Source: Flavihumibacter petaseus NBRC 106054 (GTDB lineage Bacteria; Bacteroidota; Bacteroidia; Chitinophagales; Chitinophagaceae). Taken from it: a stretch of DNA of 64,000 bases. The stretch lies in contig NZ_BBWV01000001.1 of assembly GCF_000974785.1 (NCBI RefSeq), positions 434,001-498,000 of the forward strand. The letters run 5' to 3'. The notes under the pieces were generated by a model. That model was not told the DNA's origin. It was given only the letters and a program-made list of their open reading frames with translations, and did not search any database. Shown here in pieces: positions 26,402-35,711 of this stretch; position 1 is the first letter of the stretch, and each line of letters starts with the position of its first letter. The position numbers and the translations under genes are program-made.

Positions 26402-28822
26402 ATGACACGACCTTACCAGCTGTTCTGTACAATATTCACCACCCTTATCCTCACCCTCTCAGCCAGGGCCCAGGAACCCGTGACCGTACGGGTACAGAAC
26501 CCCGTGCAGGAACCCCTGCCCTTCAGTACCGTGGAGTTGCTGCGACCTGATAGCTCCGTTCTGGCGGCCCACGTGGCAGACAGCTCCGGGAGGGCACTGC
26601 TCAGCATCCCGGCAACGGGACAATTCCTGCTTCGTGCCTCCCGGCAGAATTACGAGAGCACCGTCGTAAAACTCGACCGAACTTCAATTGGCAAAGGCAT
26701 CCGCCTCCAGCTGAAACCCAATGGCACCACACTCGACAATGTAACCGTTACGGGCAATCGCCCCATGATTAAAAATGTGAACGGAAAGACGATCGTATCG
26801 ATAGACGGCAGCATCAACCAGAGCGGCAGCAATATGCTCGAAGTGCTGGAAAGAACGCCGGGCGTGCAGGTGGACCGCGACGGCAATATCAGCCTGCGCG
26901 GGAGGCCGCAGGTGCTGGTACTGATCGATGGTAAACAGACCTACGTGAGCGGCGCGGATCTCGCCAACCTCCTCGAGGGCATGAGCAGTTCCACCGTGGA
27001 GTCGATCGAACTGATGGATCATCCGCCTGCCAGCATGGATGCTGCGGGCAATGCCGGGGTGATCAATATCCGTACGAAAAAACTGAAGCAGAAAGGTACC
27101 AACGCCAACCTGTCGTTATCGTACACCCAGGGCCGTTATCCCAAAACAAACGATAATATCGGCTTCAACCACCGCACCGGGAAGATCAATTTCTTCGCCA
27201 ACTATTCCATCAATTATTATGAAGGCTACGTCGACCTCTATGCCTTCCGCACCTATTTTCCCACAGCCAGTAAACCCGCTTCCTACCTCGAGCAGCCCAC
27301 CTGGATCGCTGTTAAAGGCACCAACCAGAACCTGCGCGCCGGGATGGACTACAACATCAGCGAAAATACCAGTATCGGTTTCGCGGCATCGGGAACCCTG
27401 ATGAACCGCAACCGCCCCGGCAGCGGTCCCGCCATCTGGATGGATGAAAACCGGCATATCGACTCTTCCATCTATACCAGCAGCCAGATCGAAACGGGGA
27501 TGAAGAACGGCAACCTGAACCTGAACTTCTCCCACCGGTTCAACAAACGCAAAACCCTGACGGCCGATGCAGACTGGCTCTATTATGATATCAGTAACGA
27601 CCAGGCTTTCAGCAATACCAAGGAAGGCCCCGACGGCTATGTCGAAAAGTTTCGGGGCACCCTGCCCTCCACGATCAGGATCTTCGCAGTGAAGGCCGAC
27701 TATGTGCACCAGGTCAATGCCGACCTGCAATGGGCTGCCGGCATAAAGACTTCCGGAACCAGCACCGACAACCTCGCTGTATTTCAATATTGGGATGATC
27801 CGAACTGGGTAGATGACCTCAACCGGAGTAACCATTTCCTCTACGACGAGAACATCTATGCGGTTTATGGCACTGGCAATTATGCCACAGGCAAGTGGAA
27901 AACAGAGGCAGGCCTCCGCATGGAACATACCGCGTATGACGGCAACCAGCTGGGCAATGCCTCAGGGAAAGATTCGGTTTTCACCCGCAATTACACCAGC
28001 CTGTTCCCGAACCTTAGTGTCACCTACCAGGTCGATTCCGCCAACAGTTTCACCCTCAATGCCGGCCGCCGCATTGACCGTCCCGCATTCCAGAAACTCA
28101 ATCCTTTTACCATCATCCTGAACAAATACACCTACCAAACCGGTAATCCCTATATCCTGCCGCAATACACCTGGAATATCGAGGCCTCGCACCAGTACAA
28201 GGAACTGCTGACAACCACACTTGGCTATCACTATATTGACAATTATTTCACGCAACTCTTCTATTCCGATGCGGAAGGAATGATCATTTATACAGAAGGA
28301 AATATCGGGAAGATGCAGGACCTCAGCCTGTCGGTGATGCTCACCACAACCCCCGTAAAAGGCTGGAACCTGGTGGTGGATGCCACGATGAACCATAAGC
28401 GTTTTGAGGGATTTGTCTGGAAAGAGATGGAAGCGAAGATCACGCAACTGAACCTGAGCATCAATAACCAGTTCCGGTTCAACAAGAACTGGACGGCTGA
28501 ACTTTCAGGCTATTATATTACCAAAAATCAGAATGATATCACCGAGGTGCTTGATCCCACCGGGCAGCTGTCCCTTGGCGTTGGCCGCCAGATCATGAAG
28601 GGAAAAGGCTCCCTGAAGCTTGCTTTCCGCGATATCTTCTATACCCAACGGATGGCCGGAAATACCAGCTTCGAACATGCGCACGAATACTTCGAGCTGA
28701 AACGCGACACCCGTGTAGCGGTGCTGAGCTTCTCCTACCGGTTCGCCAAAGGCCAGAAGATCACCTCCCGCAAAAGCGGTAACAGTGCCGGAGAGGAAGC
28801 AGAAAGGGTAAATACAAATTAA
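26402..28822 (+). CDS. TonB-dependent receptor-like outer-membrane beta-barrel protein (OMP_b-brl_3 type)
   Basis: The 806-residue protein has a signal peptide (about 1-24, ending SARAQ), a carboxypeptidase-like regulatory domain (about 25-100), a TonB-plug-like domain (about 110-215, with SLRGRPQVLVLIDGKQTYVS) and a large C-terminal barrel of the outer-membrane-beta-barrel-3 type. This class lacks a SusD partner and is thought to carry small ligands or metals, or to act on peptides; the ligand here is unknown. The ATG at 26402 is preferred to a TTG at 26375 because the latter lies in the terminator hairpin and lengthens the signal peptide unfavourably. Single gene between the S10 peptidase and a YjbR-family gene. 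Confidence 0.85.
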   Translation: MTRPYQLFCTIFTTLILTLSARAQEPVTVRVQNPVQEPLPFSTVELLRPDSSVLAAHVADSSGRALLSIPATGQFLLRASRQNYESTVVKLDRTSIGKGIRLQLKPNGTTLDNVTVTGNRPMIKNVNGKTIVSIDGSINQSGSNMLEVLERTPGVQVDRDGNISLRGRPQVLVLIDGKQTYVSGADLANLLEGMSSSTVESIELMDHPPASMDAAGNAGVINIRTKKLKQKGTNANLSLSYTQGRYPKTNDNIGFNHRTGKINFFANYSINYYEGYVDLYAFRTYFPTASKPASYLEQPTWIAVKGTNQNLRAGMDYNISENTSIGFAASGTLMNRNRPGSGPAIWMDENRHIDSSIYTSSQIETGMKNGNLNLNFSHRFNKRKTLTADADWLYYDISNDQAFSNTKEGPDGYVEKFRGTLPSTIRIFAVKADYVHQVNADLQWAAGIKTSGTSTDNLAVFQYWDDPNWVDDLNRSNHFLYDENIYAVYGTGNYATGKWKTEAGLRMEHTAYDGNQLGNASGKDSVFTRNYTSLFPNLSVTYQVDSANSFTLNAGRRIDRPAFQKLNPFTIILNKYTYQTGNPYILPQYTWNIEASHQYKELLTTTLGYHYIDNYFTQLFYSDAEGMIIYTEGNIGKMQDLSLSVMLTTTPVKGWNLVVDATMNHKRFEGFVWKEMEAKITQLNLSINNQFRFNKNWTAELSGYYITKNQNDITEVLDPTGQLSLGVGRQIMKGKGSLKLAFRDIFYTQRMAGNTSFEHAHEYFELKRDTRVAVLSFSYRFAKGQKITSRKSGNSAGEEAERVNTN

Positions 28823-28857
28823 AACCCTATTATTGGGACAATCATCCTGGATCAACA

Positions 28858-29205
28858 ATGACAATTGAAGTAATTCAGCGCATTTGCAATGACCTGCCCG
28901 GCGTTACAGAAGACATTAAATGGGAGCATGACCTGGTATTCTCTGTGGGCGGAAAAATGTTCTGCGTCGTGGGGCTGAACCAGTCCCCCACGTCAGCTTC
29001 CTTTAAGGTGAAGGATGAAGAATTTGAAGAAATGTGTACCTGGCCGGGATTCAAGCCGGCACCCTATGTGGCCAAATACAAATGGGTCTGGATAGATGAT
29101 ATAGCCAGGATAAAAAATACCGACTGGAAAAAATTTCTTCAGCAATCCCACCAACTGGTAGCGGATAAACTACCGGCAAAAGTGAAAAAACAACTGGGGC
29201 TATAG
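28858..29205 (+). CDS. MmcQ/YjbR family protein
   Basis: The 115-residue protein has the full length and pattern of the MmcQ/YjbR family (CyaY-like fold): an N-terminal helix, GGKMFCVVGL strand, FKVKDEEFEEM, PAPYVAKYKWVWID and a C-terminal helix with the SHQLVADKLPAK block. Members are small cytoplasmic proteins with a DNA-binding-like fold, but no defined cellular role. It starts 36 bases after the receptor gene and could be cotranscribed with it. Family call is firm, function is not. Confidence 0.88.
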   Translation: MTIEVIQRICNDLPGVTEDIKWEHDLVFSVGGKMFCVVGLNQSPTSASFKVKDEEFEEMCTWPGFKPAPYVAKYKWVWIDDIARIKNTDWKKFLQQSHQLVADKLPAKVKKQLGL

Positions 29206-29242
29206 CCGACCTCCATTTCAGCCTTAATTTACCCCTCACATT

Positions 29243-29357
29243 CTTGCAGCAATACCCGGAAAGCACTATTATTACGCCCGGAATCGCATGCATCACTACC
29301 TTATTCTATCCGGGCGGCGTCCTGCTGCCTGTTGGTGAGGAGGCGAAGCATTGCCTT
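29243..29357 (+). repeat. Dispersed intergenic repeat, copy A
   Basis: The 207-base gap before the next gene contains a sequence that recurs at 50337-50473. Shared blocks in the same order are CTTGCAGCAA, TATTATTA(C/G)GC, CCTTATTCT (29299-29307), CCTGTT (29328-29333) and the identical 17-mer TGAGGAGGCGAAGCATT (29336-29352). No reading frame is conserved. Function unknown. Confidence 0.7.
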
Positions 29358-29412
29358 CAGAACAACAATCCGATTATTATAGATATCTGATAAGGCCCTG
29401 AAAAATTTACAC

Positions 29413-29904
29413 ATGCTACGACTATTTACAGCTATTGCAGCCACACTGCTGGCAGTCTCTTCTTTCGGACAAACCATTAAACTGACCCAGAAAAAGGGTG
29501 CCGACGACTTTATCGTAAAGAATGGCAACTACGTGATTTACTTTAAGAAAAGCGATATCATCGCCGGTATTGCAGCAATTGACAAGACATTAAATACTGA
29601 TCACTCAGCAATTGCCGCACTGTTGAAAGACAATAAACTGACTTTATTGGATCTTAATTCAGTGTCACAATCCGACAAGGCATTTGTAGAATTGATTAAA
29701 TCAAATCTCGGATCATTACTCCTGTTAAAAGGAAAAGCAGCAATATTTGCAGAAAAAAAGCAGCTTACCCGAATTCTTGCCGACGAATCGCCAAGAATGG
29801 TAGAACTCGATGGTAGTTCCCGAACAGCGATTCTCTTTACAGAAGCGGGGAATGAAAATCGAATATTTCTCGGAGACCTCAGCTCAGACATCAAAAGGGA
29901 ATAG
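29413..29904 (+). CDS. Small secreted protein of unknown function
   Basis: The 163-residue protein has a signal peptide (about 1-19, ending SSFGQ). The mature part is mixed helix and strand without cysteines, with a helix-rich middle and an EAGNENRIFLGDLSSD end. I do not recognise a family. It lies between dispersed repeat A and the SPFH gene, 55 bases upstream of the latter. Codon use is less GC-rich in its second half than in the SPFH gene. Export to the periplasm or outer membrane is the only safe prediction. Confidence 0.65.
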   Translation: MLRLFTAIAATLLAVSSFGQTIKLTQKKGADDFIVKNGNYVIYFKKSDIIAGIAAIDKTLNTDHSAIAALLKDNKLTLLDLNSVSQSDKAFVELIKSNLGSLLLLKGKAAIFAEKKQLTRILADESPRMVELDGSSRTAILFTEAGNENRIFLGDLSSDIKRE

Positions 29905-29959
29905 TAACAAATATCTACCCGACAACCTACTCCAAAATTTCTAAACCCCAATAACTAAA

Positions 29960-31873
29960 ATGACCTTCCTTGCCCTGCTCGCAACCTACTGGTGGATTGC
30001 ACTGGTACTCTCTTTCGTCCTCTTCTACAAATTCATTCTTCGCGTCTTCTTCGGAATGGTGATCGTTCCGGAAAACAGGATCGGCCTCGTTACCAAAAAG
30101 TTCGTGCTGGTAGGCACCAATCGCGCCCTGCCGGATGGCCGTATCATCGCCACCAAAGGAGAAGCCGGCTTCCAGGCACAAACACTCGCACCCGGCCTCT
30201 ACTGGGGCATGTGGCCCTGGCAATACGGCGTCGACATGCAACCTTTCGTGGTGATCCCGGAAGGCAAAGTGGGACTGGTATTGGCCAATGATGGCGTGCA
30301 GCTGCCCACCGGGAATATCCTGGGCCGGGCCGTCGATTGCGATAACTTCCAGGACACCGAAAAATTCCTGGTCAATAACGGTCAGAAAGGCCGGCAAACC
30401 GCACTGATCACTGCAGGAACCTACCGGATCAACACCTACGCCTTCACCATCACCATTGCTGACATGACCATCATCCGCGAAAACATGGTGGGCATTGTTA
30501 CTACACTCGATGGTGTACCCATCAGGCCGGGACAGATCGCCGGCGAACAGATTGAAGGACACAATAACTTTCAGGATGTAGATGTATTCCTTACCAACAG
30601 TGGTAACCGTGGCCTGCAACCGCAAGTCATGCTGGCCGGCAGCTATTTCATCAACCCATGGGCCATACAGATTGAAGAAATCCCCATGACCCACGTTCCC
30701 ATCGGTCATGTAGGGGTGGTGATCTCTTATATCGGCGAAGACGGAAAAGATATTACCGGCGACAGCTTTAAACACGGCAATATTGTAACCAAAGGATTCC
30801 GTGGTGTATGGAACGAACCGCTCGGTCCCGGTAAATACCCGGTCAACACCTATACCATGAAGGTAGAACTGGTACCCACCACCAATCTCGTGCTGAACTG
30901 GGCCAATGCCAGAAGTGAAGCACATGATCTTGACAAAAACCTCAGCACCATCACCGTGCGTTCGCGGGATGGTTTCCCCTTCAATCTTGATGTTGCCCAG
31001 ATCATTCACGTGCCCGCCAATGAAGCACCCAAGGTGATCGCCCGTTTCGGCAGCATGAACAACCTGGTATCACAGGTACTCGAACCCACCATCGGCAACT
31101 ATTTCCGCAACAGCGCACAGGACAGTGATGTGATCAGCTTCCTCAGTACACGTAAGGAAAGGCAAAAATCAGCCCGGGAGCATATCCGCGAGGTACTGGA
31201 CGAATACAACGTGAACGCGGTAGATACACTGATCGGAGATATTGTTCCTCCGGAAGCCCTGATGAAAACACTCACCGACAGGAAAATCGCTGAAGAGGAA
31301 CAGAAGACCTACCAGACCCAAAGAAGCGCACAGGAACAACGGCAGGGCATGGAAAAGGAAACCGCGATTGCCGACATGCAAAAGGAGATCGTAAAGGCAC
31401 AGCAAAGTGTGGAGATCGCCCAGCGCACGGCTGATGCGGCCGTTAAAAAAGCAGAAGGTGATGCCACCAGCCTGAAGCTGCAGGTCAACGCAGAATCCGA
31501 AGCCACCAAAATGCGTGCAAATGCTGAAGCAGAAGCCACGAAGGCGAGAGCCGGCGCACAGGCAGAGGCGACCAAACTGAACGCGAGCGCGGATGCCGAA
31601 AAAATCAGCAAGACCGGTCTGGCAGAAGCAGAAAAGATCATGGCCATCGGTAAATCCACCGCTGAAGCGTATGAACTGCAGGTAAAAGCGATGGGCGGTG
31701 ACAACTTCACGAAGTACAAGATCACCGAAGAAATCGGCAAGGGTAATATCAAGATCATCCCTGACCTGATCGTCAGCGGGAACAACGGAAGCGACGGCAG
31801 CCTTTCCGGGTTAATGGGCCTGCAATTATTGCAGATGCTCCAGGATAAAAAGGAAAACGGTGTAACCAAATAA
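29960..31873 (+). CDS. SPFH/Band 7 (flotillin-like) membrane-anchored protein
   Basis: The 637-residue protein has an N-terminal membrane segment (about 8-35), followed by four related beta units beginning near residues 36, 98, 173 and 247 with a VxPxxxxGLV/VGxV pattern and PGLY/AGTY/AGSY/PGKY turns. An SPFH region spans to about 420, then a long Ala/Glu/Lys coiled coil (about 430-600) with repeated AEATK units, and a glycine/leucine tail. SPFH proteins form large membrane-bound oligomers that organise lipid domains or guard proteases. The beta units recall the shoulder-proximal repeats of vault and flotillin-like proteins, an inference. No NfeD-type protease gene lies next to it. It appears to be monocistronic or cotranscribed with the small secreted protein upstream. 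Confidence 0.88.
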   Translation: MTFLALLATYWWIALVLSFVLFYKFILRVFFGMVIVPENRIGLVTKKFVLVGTNRALPDGRIIATKGEAGFQAQTLAPGLYWGMWPWQYGVDMQPFVVIPEGKVGLVLANDGVQLPTGNILGRAVDCDNFQDTEKFLVNNGQKGRQTALITAGTYRINTYAFTITIADMTIIRENMVGIVTTLDGVPIRPGQIAGEQIEGHNNFQDVDVFLTNSGNRGLQPQVMLAGSYFINPWAIQIEEIPMTHVPIGHVGVVISYIGEDGKDITGDSFKHGNIVTKGFRGVWNEPLGPGKYPVNTYTMKVELVPTTNLVLNWANARSEAHDLDKNLSTITVRSRDGFPFNLDVAQIIHVPANEAPKVIARFGSMNNLVSQVLEPTIGNYFRNSAQDSDVISFLSTRKERQKSAREHIREVLDEYNVNAVDTLIGDIVPPEALMKTLTDRKIAEEEQKTYQTQRSAQEQRQGMEKETAIADMQKEIVKAQQSVEIAQRTADAAVKKAEGDATSLKLQVNAESEATKMRANAEAEATKARAGAQAEATKLNASADAEKISKTGLAEAEKIMAIGKSTAEAYELQVKAMGGDNFTKYKITEEIGKGNIKIIPDLIVSGNNGSDGSLSGLMGLQLLQMLQDKKENGVTK

Positions 31874-31885
31874 CAGCGGGTGTCG

Positions 31886-32638
31886 ATGGCAACATTATCA
31901 ACAAAAAATCTGTCCCGGCTCCCGGATATTCCGACGCTTCACCGGCTTTGCAAATCCTTGGCGACACTAGACGCAATAATCTGCCGGGAATGGCAATACC
32001 GCTACTATTCATTCGACAATAGCTGGGACCAGAAAACTGGTGATGAATGTTTTCTGATGCGTAACGGTTCCGGAGATGAATTTCAGACACTATTCAGTAA
32101 ACACGGCGCAATCATAAACGGTTTCGCACACGAAAGTGAAATGAGCCAATGGCATGAAACGAAAATCAAACCAGTTACACTGAAAGAGAAATTCAAAAGC
32201 TTCTTCGGCCAGAAGAAAACGGCTTTCACGCAAAAGATATGGGAAGGCGTCGTTGACACTGTCCCTGACGTCTTTAGGAGTTTCTTATTTACTGAGCCCA
32301 TCAGGTCAATCGGTACAACTTTCTGCACCTGGCGGAAAACCAACGATTCCCAATGGCATATCGGCAACTTTAGGTATCCCGGCGATGATTACGGTGACGG
32401 AAGTGCTGATTTACTCAATATCCTTGACAACAACCCAACCACTTACAAAAACTGGGCTGTCGAATATTATGAAGAGCAATTTGAAGCACACAACCTGAGG
32501 ATCGATTTGGTCAAACACATTTACGACTTTAAACCGCTTACAAAAGCCGTCATAACAGGCATCAATCCTGAGCTGACTGAATTTGAGGACCTCAAATCAG
32601 ACCTGAACGGAATAGGCTATCCTCACATTGATCTGTAA
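31886..32638 (+). CDS. Conserved hypothetical protein, cytoplasmic
   Basis: The product, about 250 residues, has no signal peptide or membrane helix. Visible features are a WQYRYYSFDNSWD segment near the N-terminus, FLMRNGSGDEFQTLF, a basic KEKFKSFFGQKKTAF stretch and W-rich blocks in the middle (FRYPGDDYGDGSADLL). The pattern fits small conserved proteins of Bacteroidota seen near phenotype-modulating or immunity genes, but I cannot name a family. ATG at 31886 is used; a GTG two codons earlier is possible. It follows the SPFH gene by 12 bases, and the decayed gene at 32651 lies 12 bases downstream. Confidence 0.6.
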   Translation: MATLSTKNLSRLPDIPTLHRLCKSLATLDAIICREWQYRYYSFDNSWDQKTGDECFLMRNGSGDEFQTLFSKHGAIINGFAHESEMSQWHETKIKPVTLKEKFKSFFGQKKTAFTQKIWEGVVDTVPDVFRSFLFTEPIRSIGTTFCTWRKTNDSQWHIGNFRYPGDDYGDGSADLLNILDNNPTTYKNWAVEYYEEQFEAHNLRIDLVKHIYDFKPLTKAVITGINPELTEFEDLKSDLNGIGYPHIDL

Positions 32639-32650
32639 CCTACATAATAA

Positions 32651-33235
32651 GTGTTAACTATACTCCTCCTGCTCTACTGCTTGCAACTACCTGAAAAGAT
32701 TGTTCTCAAAACACATTCAGGTGATAGCATTCTCATTACCGGCAACAGGATTTGTTTCAATGCGAAAACAATTGGCAGTGTGGACGATGATATTATCTAT
32801 AATAGCAAATACAATAGACTGATCTAGCAAAACGGTAGTATTCTCTTATTTCTGGAACTGGAAAACAGCGCCAACTTTAACCAATTATCAGCCTACCGGC
32901 TGACAAGCCAAATTGCGATACAGCTCGTTCACTGTGTGTATAATGACGAGAAACAACAAGCCCTCCCGCCATACTCTGATATGGACAAGGACGGAAAGCT
33001 GGAATTTGGCGGCTTTGAACTTACAGAAATGCACCCATCACGCGACTCAATGTATTATGAGCCCTCTAAGTATTATGAGATCGCTAACGGAACAATTTAT
33101 TTCGACTCCGCATTAACCAGAGCAATGGACAGGAAGCGGAATGGTGTTTATCTGGCCAAACCACTTGATATTGATGGAAACTGTTGCATCGCAATCAGAA
33201 AACCGGCAAAGAAGCGCATATCTATCCGGCCATGA
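32651..33235 (+). pseudogene. Hypothetical gene interrupted by an in-frame amber stop
   Basis: A single frame runs 195 codons from GTG to TGA with one internal TAG at 32825-32827 (codon 59). Before the stop the frame reads ...IYNSKYNRLI, and after it QNGSILLFLELENSANFNQL, which continues the same protein logic; the second part holds a calcium-loop-like MDKDGKLEFGGFEL. The TGA end overlaps the ATG of the EEP gene (ATGA), a sign that the frame is genuine. The simplest reading is a formerly intact gene with one nonsense change (for example from CAG or GAG). A second start near 32936 could still give a 99-residue product. Confidence 0.7.
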
Positions 33236-33948
33236 AACTGATTACATGGAATTGCAATATGGCATTCAGGAAAAAGGCCGCGTTGATATTAAGTCATCAG
33301 CCCGACATCCTGGTTGTTCCGGAATGTGAGCATCCCGACAAATTACTTTTTGAACCAGACATTCCACAGCCAATGTCCATACTTTGGTTCGGCACCAACA
33401 GGAACAAGGGATTAGGCATCTTTTCCTATACCAACTTAAAACTAAAATTGCTCCGGAACCACAACACGGAACTGAAAATGATCATCCCGATAGCAGTTAC
33501 CGGTCCGGACACAAAGTTCACGCTCTATGCCATCTGGGCAAACAATCCCGATGATCCTGACGGGCAATACGTGGAACAGGTCTGGAAAGCCATCCACCAC
33601 TACGACAAAAAACTAACCAACAAACAAACTATCCTGATCGGCGATTTCAACAGCAACACCATCTGGGACAGGAAATACAGAACCGGCAATCATTCGCACG
33701 TGGTAAACCGCCTGGAAGACAAAGGCATCTTCAGCTGCTATCATGCGCACTTTAAGCAGATCCAGGGAAAGGAAGAGCATCCCACTTTTTACCTGTACAA
33801 ACACAAGGACAAACCCTATCACCTGGACTATTGCTTTGCTTCTGCTGATATGATAGCCAGGATCAGGTCGATAGAGATCGGCGACTATGACCATTGGAAA
33901 AAATACAGCGATCATGTGCCGGTAATGGTCGAATTCAATGATTGCTGA
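33232..33948 (+). CDS. Endonuclease/exonuclease/phosphatase (EEP) family protein
   Basis: The 238-residue protein starts at the ATG that overlaps the previous stop (ATGA). It carries the EEP motifs in order: ITWNCNMAFRKKA with the metal-binding Asn, PDILVVPECEH with the catalytic Glu, a central ILIGDFNSN with Asp-Asn, and a final SDHVPVMVEF with the Asp-His pair. Length is that of a bare catalytic domain without signal peptide, so it is cytoplasmic. Substrate may be nucleic acid, nucleotide or phosphorylated small molecule and cannot be decided from sequence. Coupling to the broken gene upstream suggests the two once formed a unit. Confidence 0.85.
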   Translation: MKLITWNCNMAFRKKAALILSHQPDILVVPECEHPDKLLFEPDIPQPMSILWFGTNRNKGLGIFSYTNLKLKLLRNHNTELKMIIPIAVTGPDTKFTLYAIWANNPDDPDGQYVEQVWKAIHHYDKKLTNKQTILIGDFNSNTIWDRKYRTGNHSHVVNRLEDKGIFSCYHAHFKQIQGKEEHPTFYLYKHKDKPYHLDYCFASADMIARIRSIEIGDYDHWKKYSDHVPVMVEFNDC

Positions 33949-33982
33949 ATTATGAATCTTTATACCAAGAAATTTACCAGAC

Positions 33983-33988
33983 AGGAGG
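33983..33988 (+). promoter_or_regulatory. Strong Shine-Dalgarno (AGGAGG) deciding a GTG start
   Basis: AGGAGG lies 6 bases before GTG 33995. Such strong sites are uncommon among genes of this window and fix the start of the WG-repeat protein. Confidence 0.7.
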
Positions 33989-33994
33989 ATCTTT

Positions 33995-35428
33995 GTGATT
34001 TTTAAGATAGCCCTATATCTATCCCTGGTAGTCATTCCTGTCAGGTCATTCAGCCAGAACATGATTGCGATACTGGCCACCGCAGAACGCAATAAGAAAC
34101 TCGGATGCATTGACACCACGGGTAGAGAAGTAATTCCCATCAAATATGACGACATCGGCTTCTGGGGCAACAACCTGATCCCGGTGAATATCGGCGCCAA
34201 AGAAAGGAACTATCTAAAATCAGGTGGAAAATGGGGCTACTGCAATAACAAGGGCGTGGTTGCTATTCCAGTTCAATTCAATGAAGCAGAAACTTTCCAT
34301 GAAGGAATCGCCGCTGTGAGAACCGGCAACAAATGGGGCTTCATCGACACCACTGGAAAAATCATCATCGATCCCAAATACGAAAAAGTAAGATTATTCA
34401 GTGAAGGCCGATGCGCTGTTTCCCTCAACAATAAATGGGGATATATCAACAGGAAGGGAGAAGTAGTTGTCAATATCGAATACGGCGCTGCAGATGACTA
34501 CAAAAAGGACGTCGCCGCGGTCTTTGTCGGGCAATTGGCCAATGAGGATTGGGAAGATCCACAGGGCAACTATTGCCTCATCAACAAGAACGGGGAAAGA
34601 ATTACAGAACCCATATTTCAGCAAATCTGGAAGTTCTCCGAAGGACTCGCAAAAGTTGAAATTGCTAACTCCGCGGACAAATACGCAACCAAAAAAGGCT
34701 TTATCAATACCAAGGGCAAAATGGTGGTTCCTGCCATTTACGACAAGGCCGAAGATTTCAGCGAAGGGCTCGCAGTGATAGGGATCAGCAGCAATATCGA
34801 AGCAGTCCGATTCTCTGACTCAGAATATATCTTTGGGTATGTCAATGCAGATGGAAAAGAAATAATTCCTGCCCGCTTCGACCAGGCACATAGTTTCATT
34901 AATGGCAAGGCAGTAGTAGGCAAAGGGCGGAAGATGCATTCGATGCTGATTCTCACCGACACAACGGACAATTCCATCGTCAACTATCAGGATCATCCAA
35001 AGTACGCGCTCATCGACAAACAGGGAAAGTTCTTACTTGATTTCGAGTGGGGATGGCTATCTCCGGCCGGCGAAAAGTACTACATCGCCCAGCGGACTAA
35101 ATTTAACGGAAGTGGCGTGATAGATGAAAGCGGTAAAACAATTGTGCCATTTAACTACACCAACTTAGAATCCATTGGAAACAATCTCTTTGTGGCAAAT
35201 GATGGAAATCACCATGAAGGTGAAGTGCAGCTCATCAGCCTGGACAATAAAATCCTTTTCCGGTCCACCAGCCTTGCAATGCCCGCGCCCAGGTATGAAT
35301 TTGGCCTCATCCATGTAAGAACCAATCACCTGACAAAAAGTGGATTTATAGACACTAAGGGCAACTGGATCATCAGGGACAAATATGATATGGTGTGGGA
35401 TTTTGTACCCACATCGGGAAATAAATAA
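33995..35428 (+). CDS. WG-repeat secreted protein
   Basis: The 477-residue protein has a signal peptide (about 1-21, ending RSFSQ) and at least eight WG beta repeats over most of its length, each with a KWGYINxKG or KWGFIDTTGK core followed by YDxxxxFSEGLAxV. WG repeats form an elongated or propeller-like beta structure and are thought to mediate protein or ligand binding; no enzyme domain is attached. Start at GTG 33995 is supported by an ideal ribosome-binding site and by the signal peptide. No obvious partner; it lies downstream of the EEP gene by 46 bases. Confidence 0.88.
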   Translation: MIFKIALYLSLVVIPVRSFSQNMIAILATAERNKKLGCIDTTGREVIPIKYDDIGFWGNNLIPVNIGAKERNYLKSGGKWGYCNNKGVVAIPVQFNEAETFHEGIAAVRTGNKWGFIDTTGKIIIDPKYEKVRLFSEGRCAVSLNNKWGYINRKGEVVVNIEYGAADDYKKDVAAVFVGQLANEDWEDPQGNYCLINKNGERITEPIFQQIWKFSEGLAKVEIANSADKYATKKGFINTKGKMVVPAIYDKAEDFSEGLAVIGISSNIEAVRFSDSEYIFGYVNADGKEIIPARFDQAHSFINGKAVVGKGRKMHSMLILTDTTDNSIVNYQDHPKYALIDKQGKFLLDFEWGWLSPAGEKYYIAQRTKFNGSGVIDESGKTIVPFNYTNLESIGNNLFVANDGNHHEGEVQLISLDNKILFRSTSLAMPAPRYEFGLIHVRTNHLTKSGFIDTKGNWIIRDKYDMVWDFVPTSGNK

Positions 35429-35483
35429 TTACCTTAGGATACATGACTTTATAGCTATTGCCTCCACGATTAATAACTATAAA

Positions 35484-35626
35484 ATGAAATTGTATGAGGA
35501 TCAGAAAAGAAGACATTCCGGTCAGTTGGTGAAAAAGATATGAAGTTCCTCGATTTCAGTCCCGAAAAAGAACTGGAGGTTGTATTGAACCACATTGCCA
35601 AAAAGATGGCAGAAATCAGTGCATAA
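35484..35626 (+). pseudogene. Possible frameshifted small-gene remnant
   Basis: ATG 35484 opens a 19-codon frame (MKLYEDQKRRHSGQLVKKI). A shifted frame covering the same DNA continues through SEKKTFRSVGEKDMKFLDFS to a stop at 35626 and has natural protein composition. The likeliest explanation is one lost or gained base in a small gene or in the tail of a lost gene. Family not recognised. The rest of the 35429-35711 gap shows nothing else. Confidence 0.35.
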
Positions 35627-35711
35627 ACGCATTCCCTGAAAATCCCCGTGAAGACAACTGCCGTCGGTGAGCCTGCAGCATACAACCTTTTTGTACCAAC
35701 ACAAATCTATA

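Noticed and set aside
27116-27928. A 270-codon minus-strand frame inside the outer-membrane receptor gene
   Set aside because: It is antisense to a well-formed barrel domain; composition is rich in Val, Gly and Ile from complementing the sense codons.
29927-31009. A 360-codon minus-strand open frame opposite the SPFH gene
   Set aside because: It mirrors the codon bias of the plus-strand SPFH gene, has a Gly/Asp/His-rich composition unlike a protein and no ribosome-binding site or homologous pattern.
32129-32151. GTGAAATGAGCCA sequence similar to the inverted-repeat arm
   Set aside because: It is inside the coding frame at 31886 with no extended similarity on either side; judged chance.
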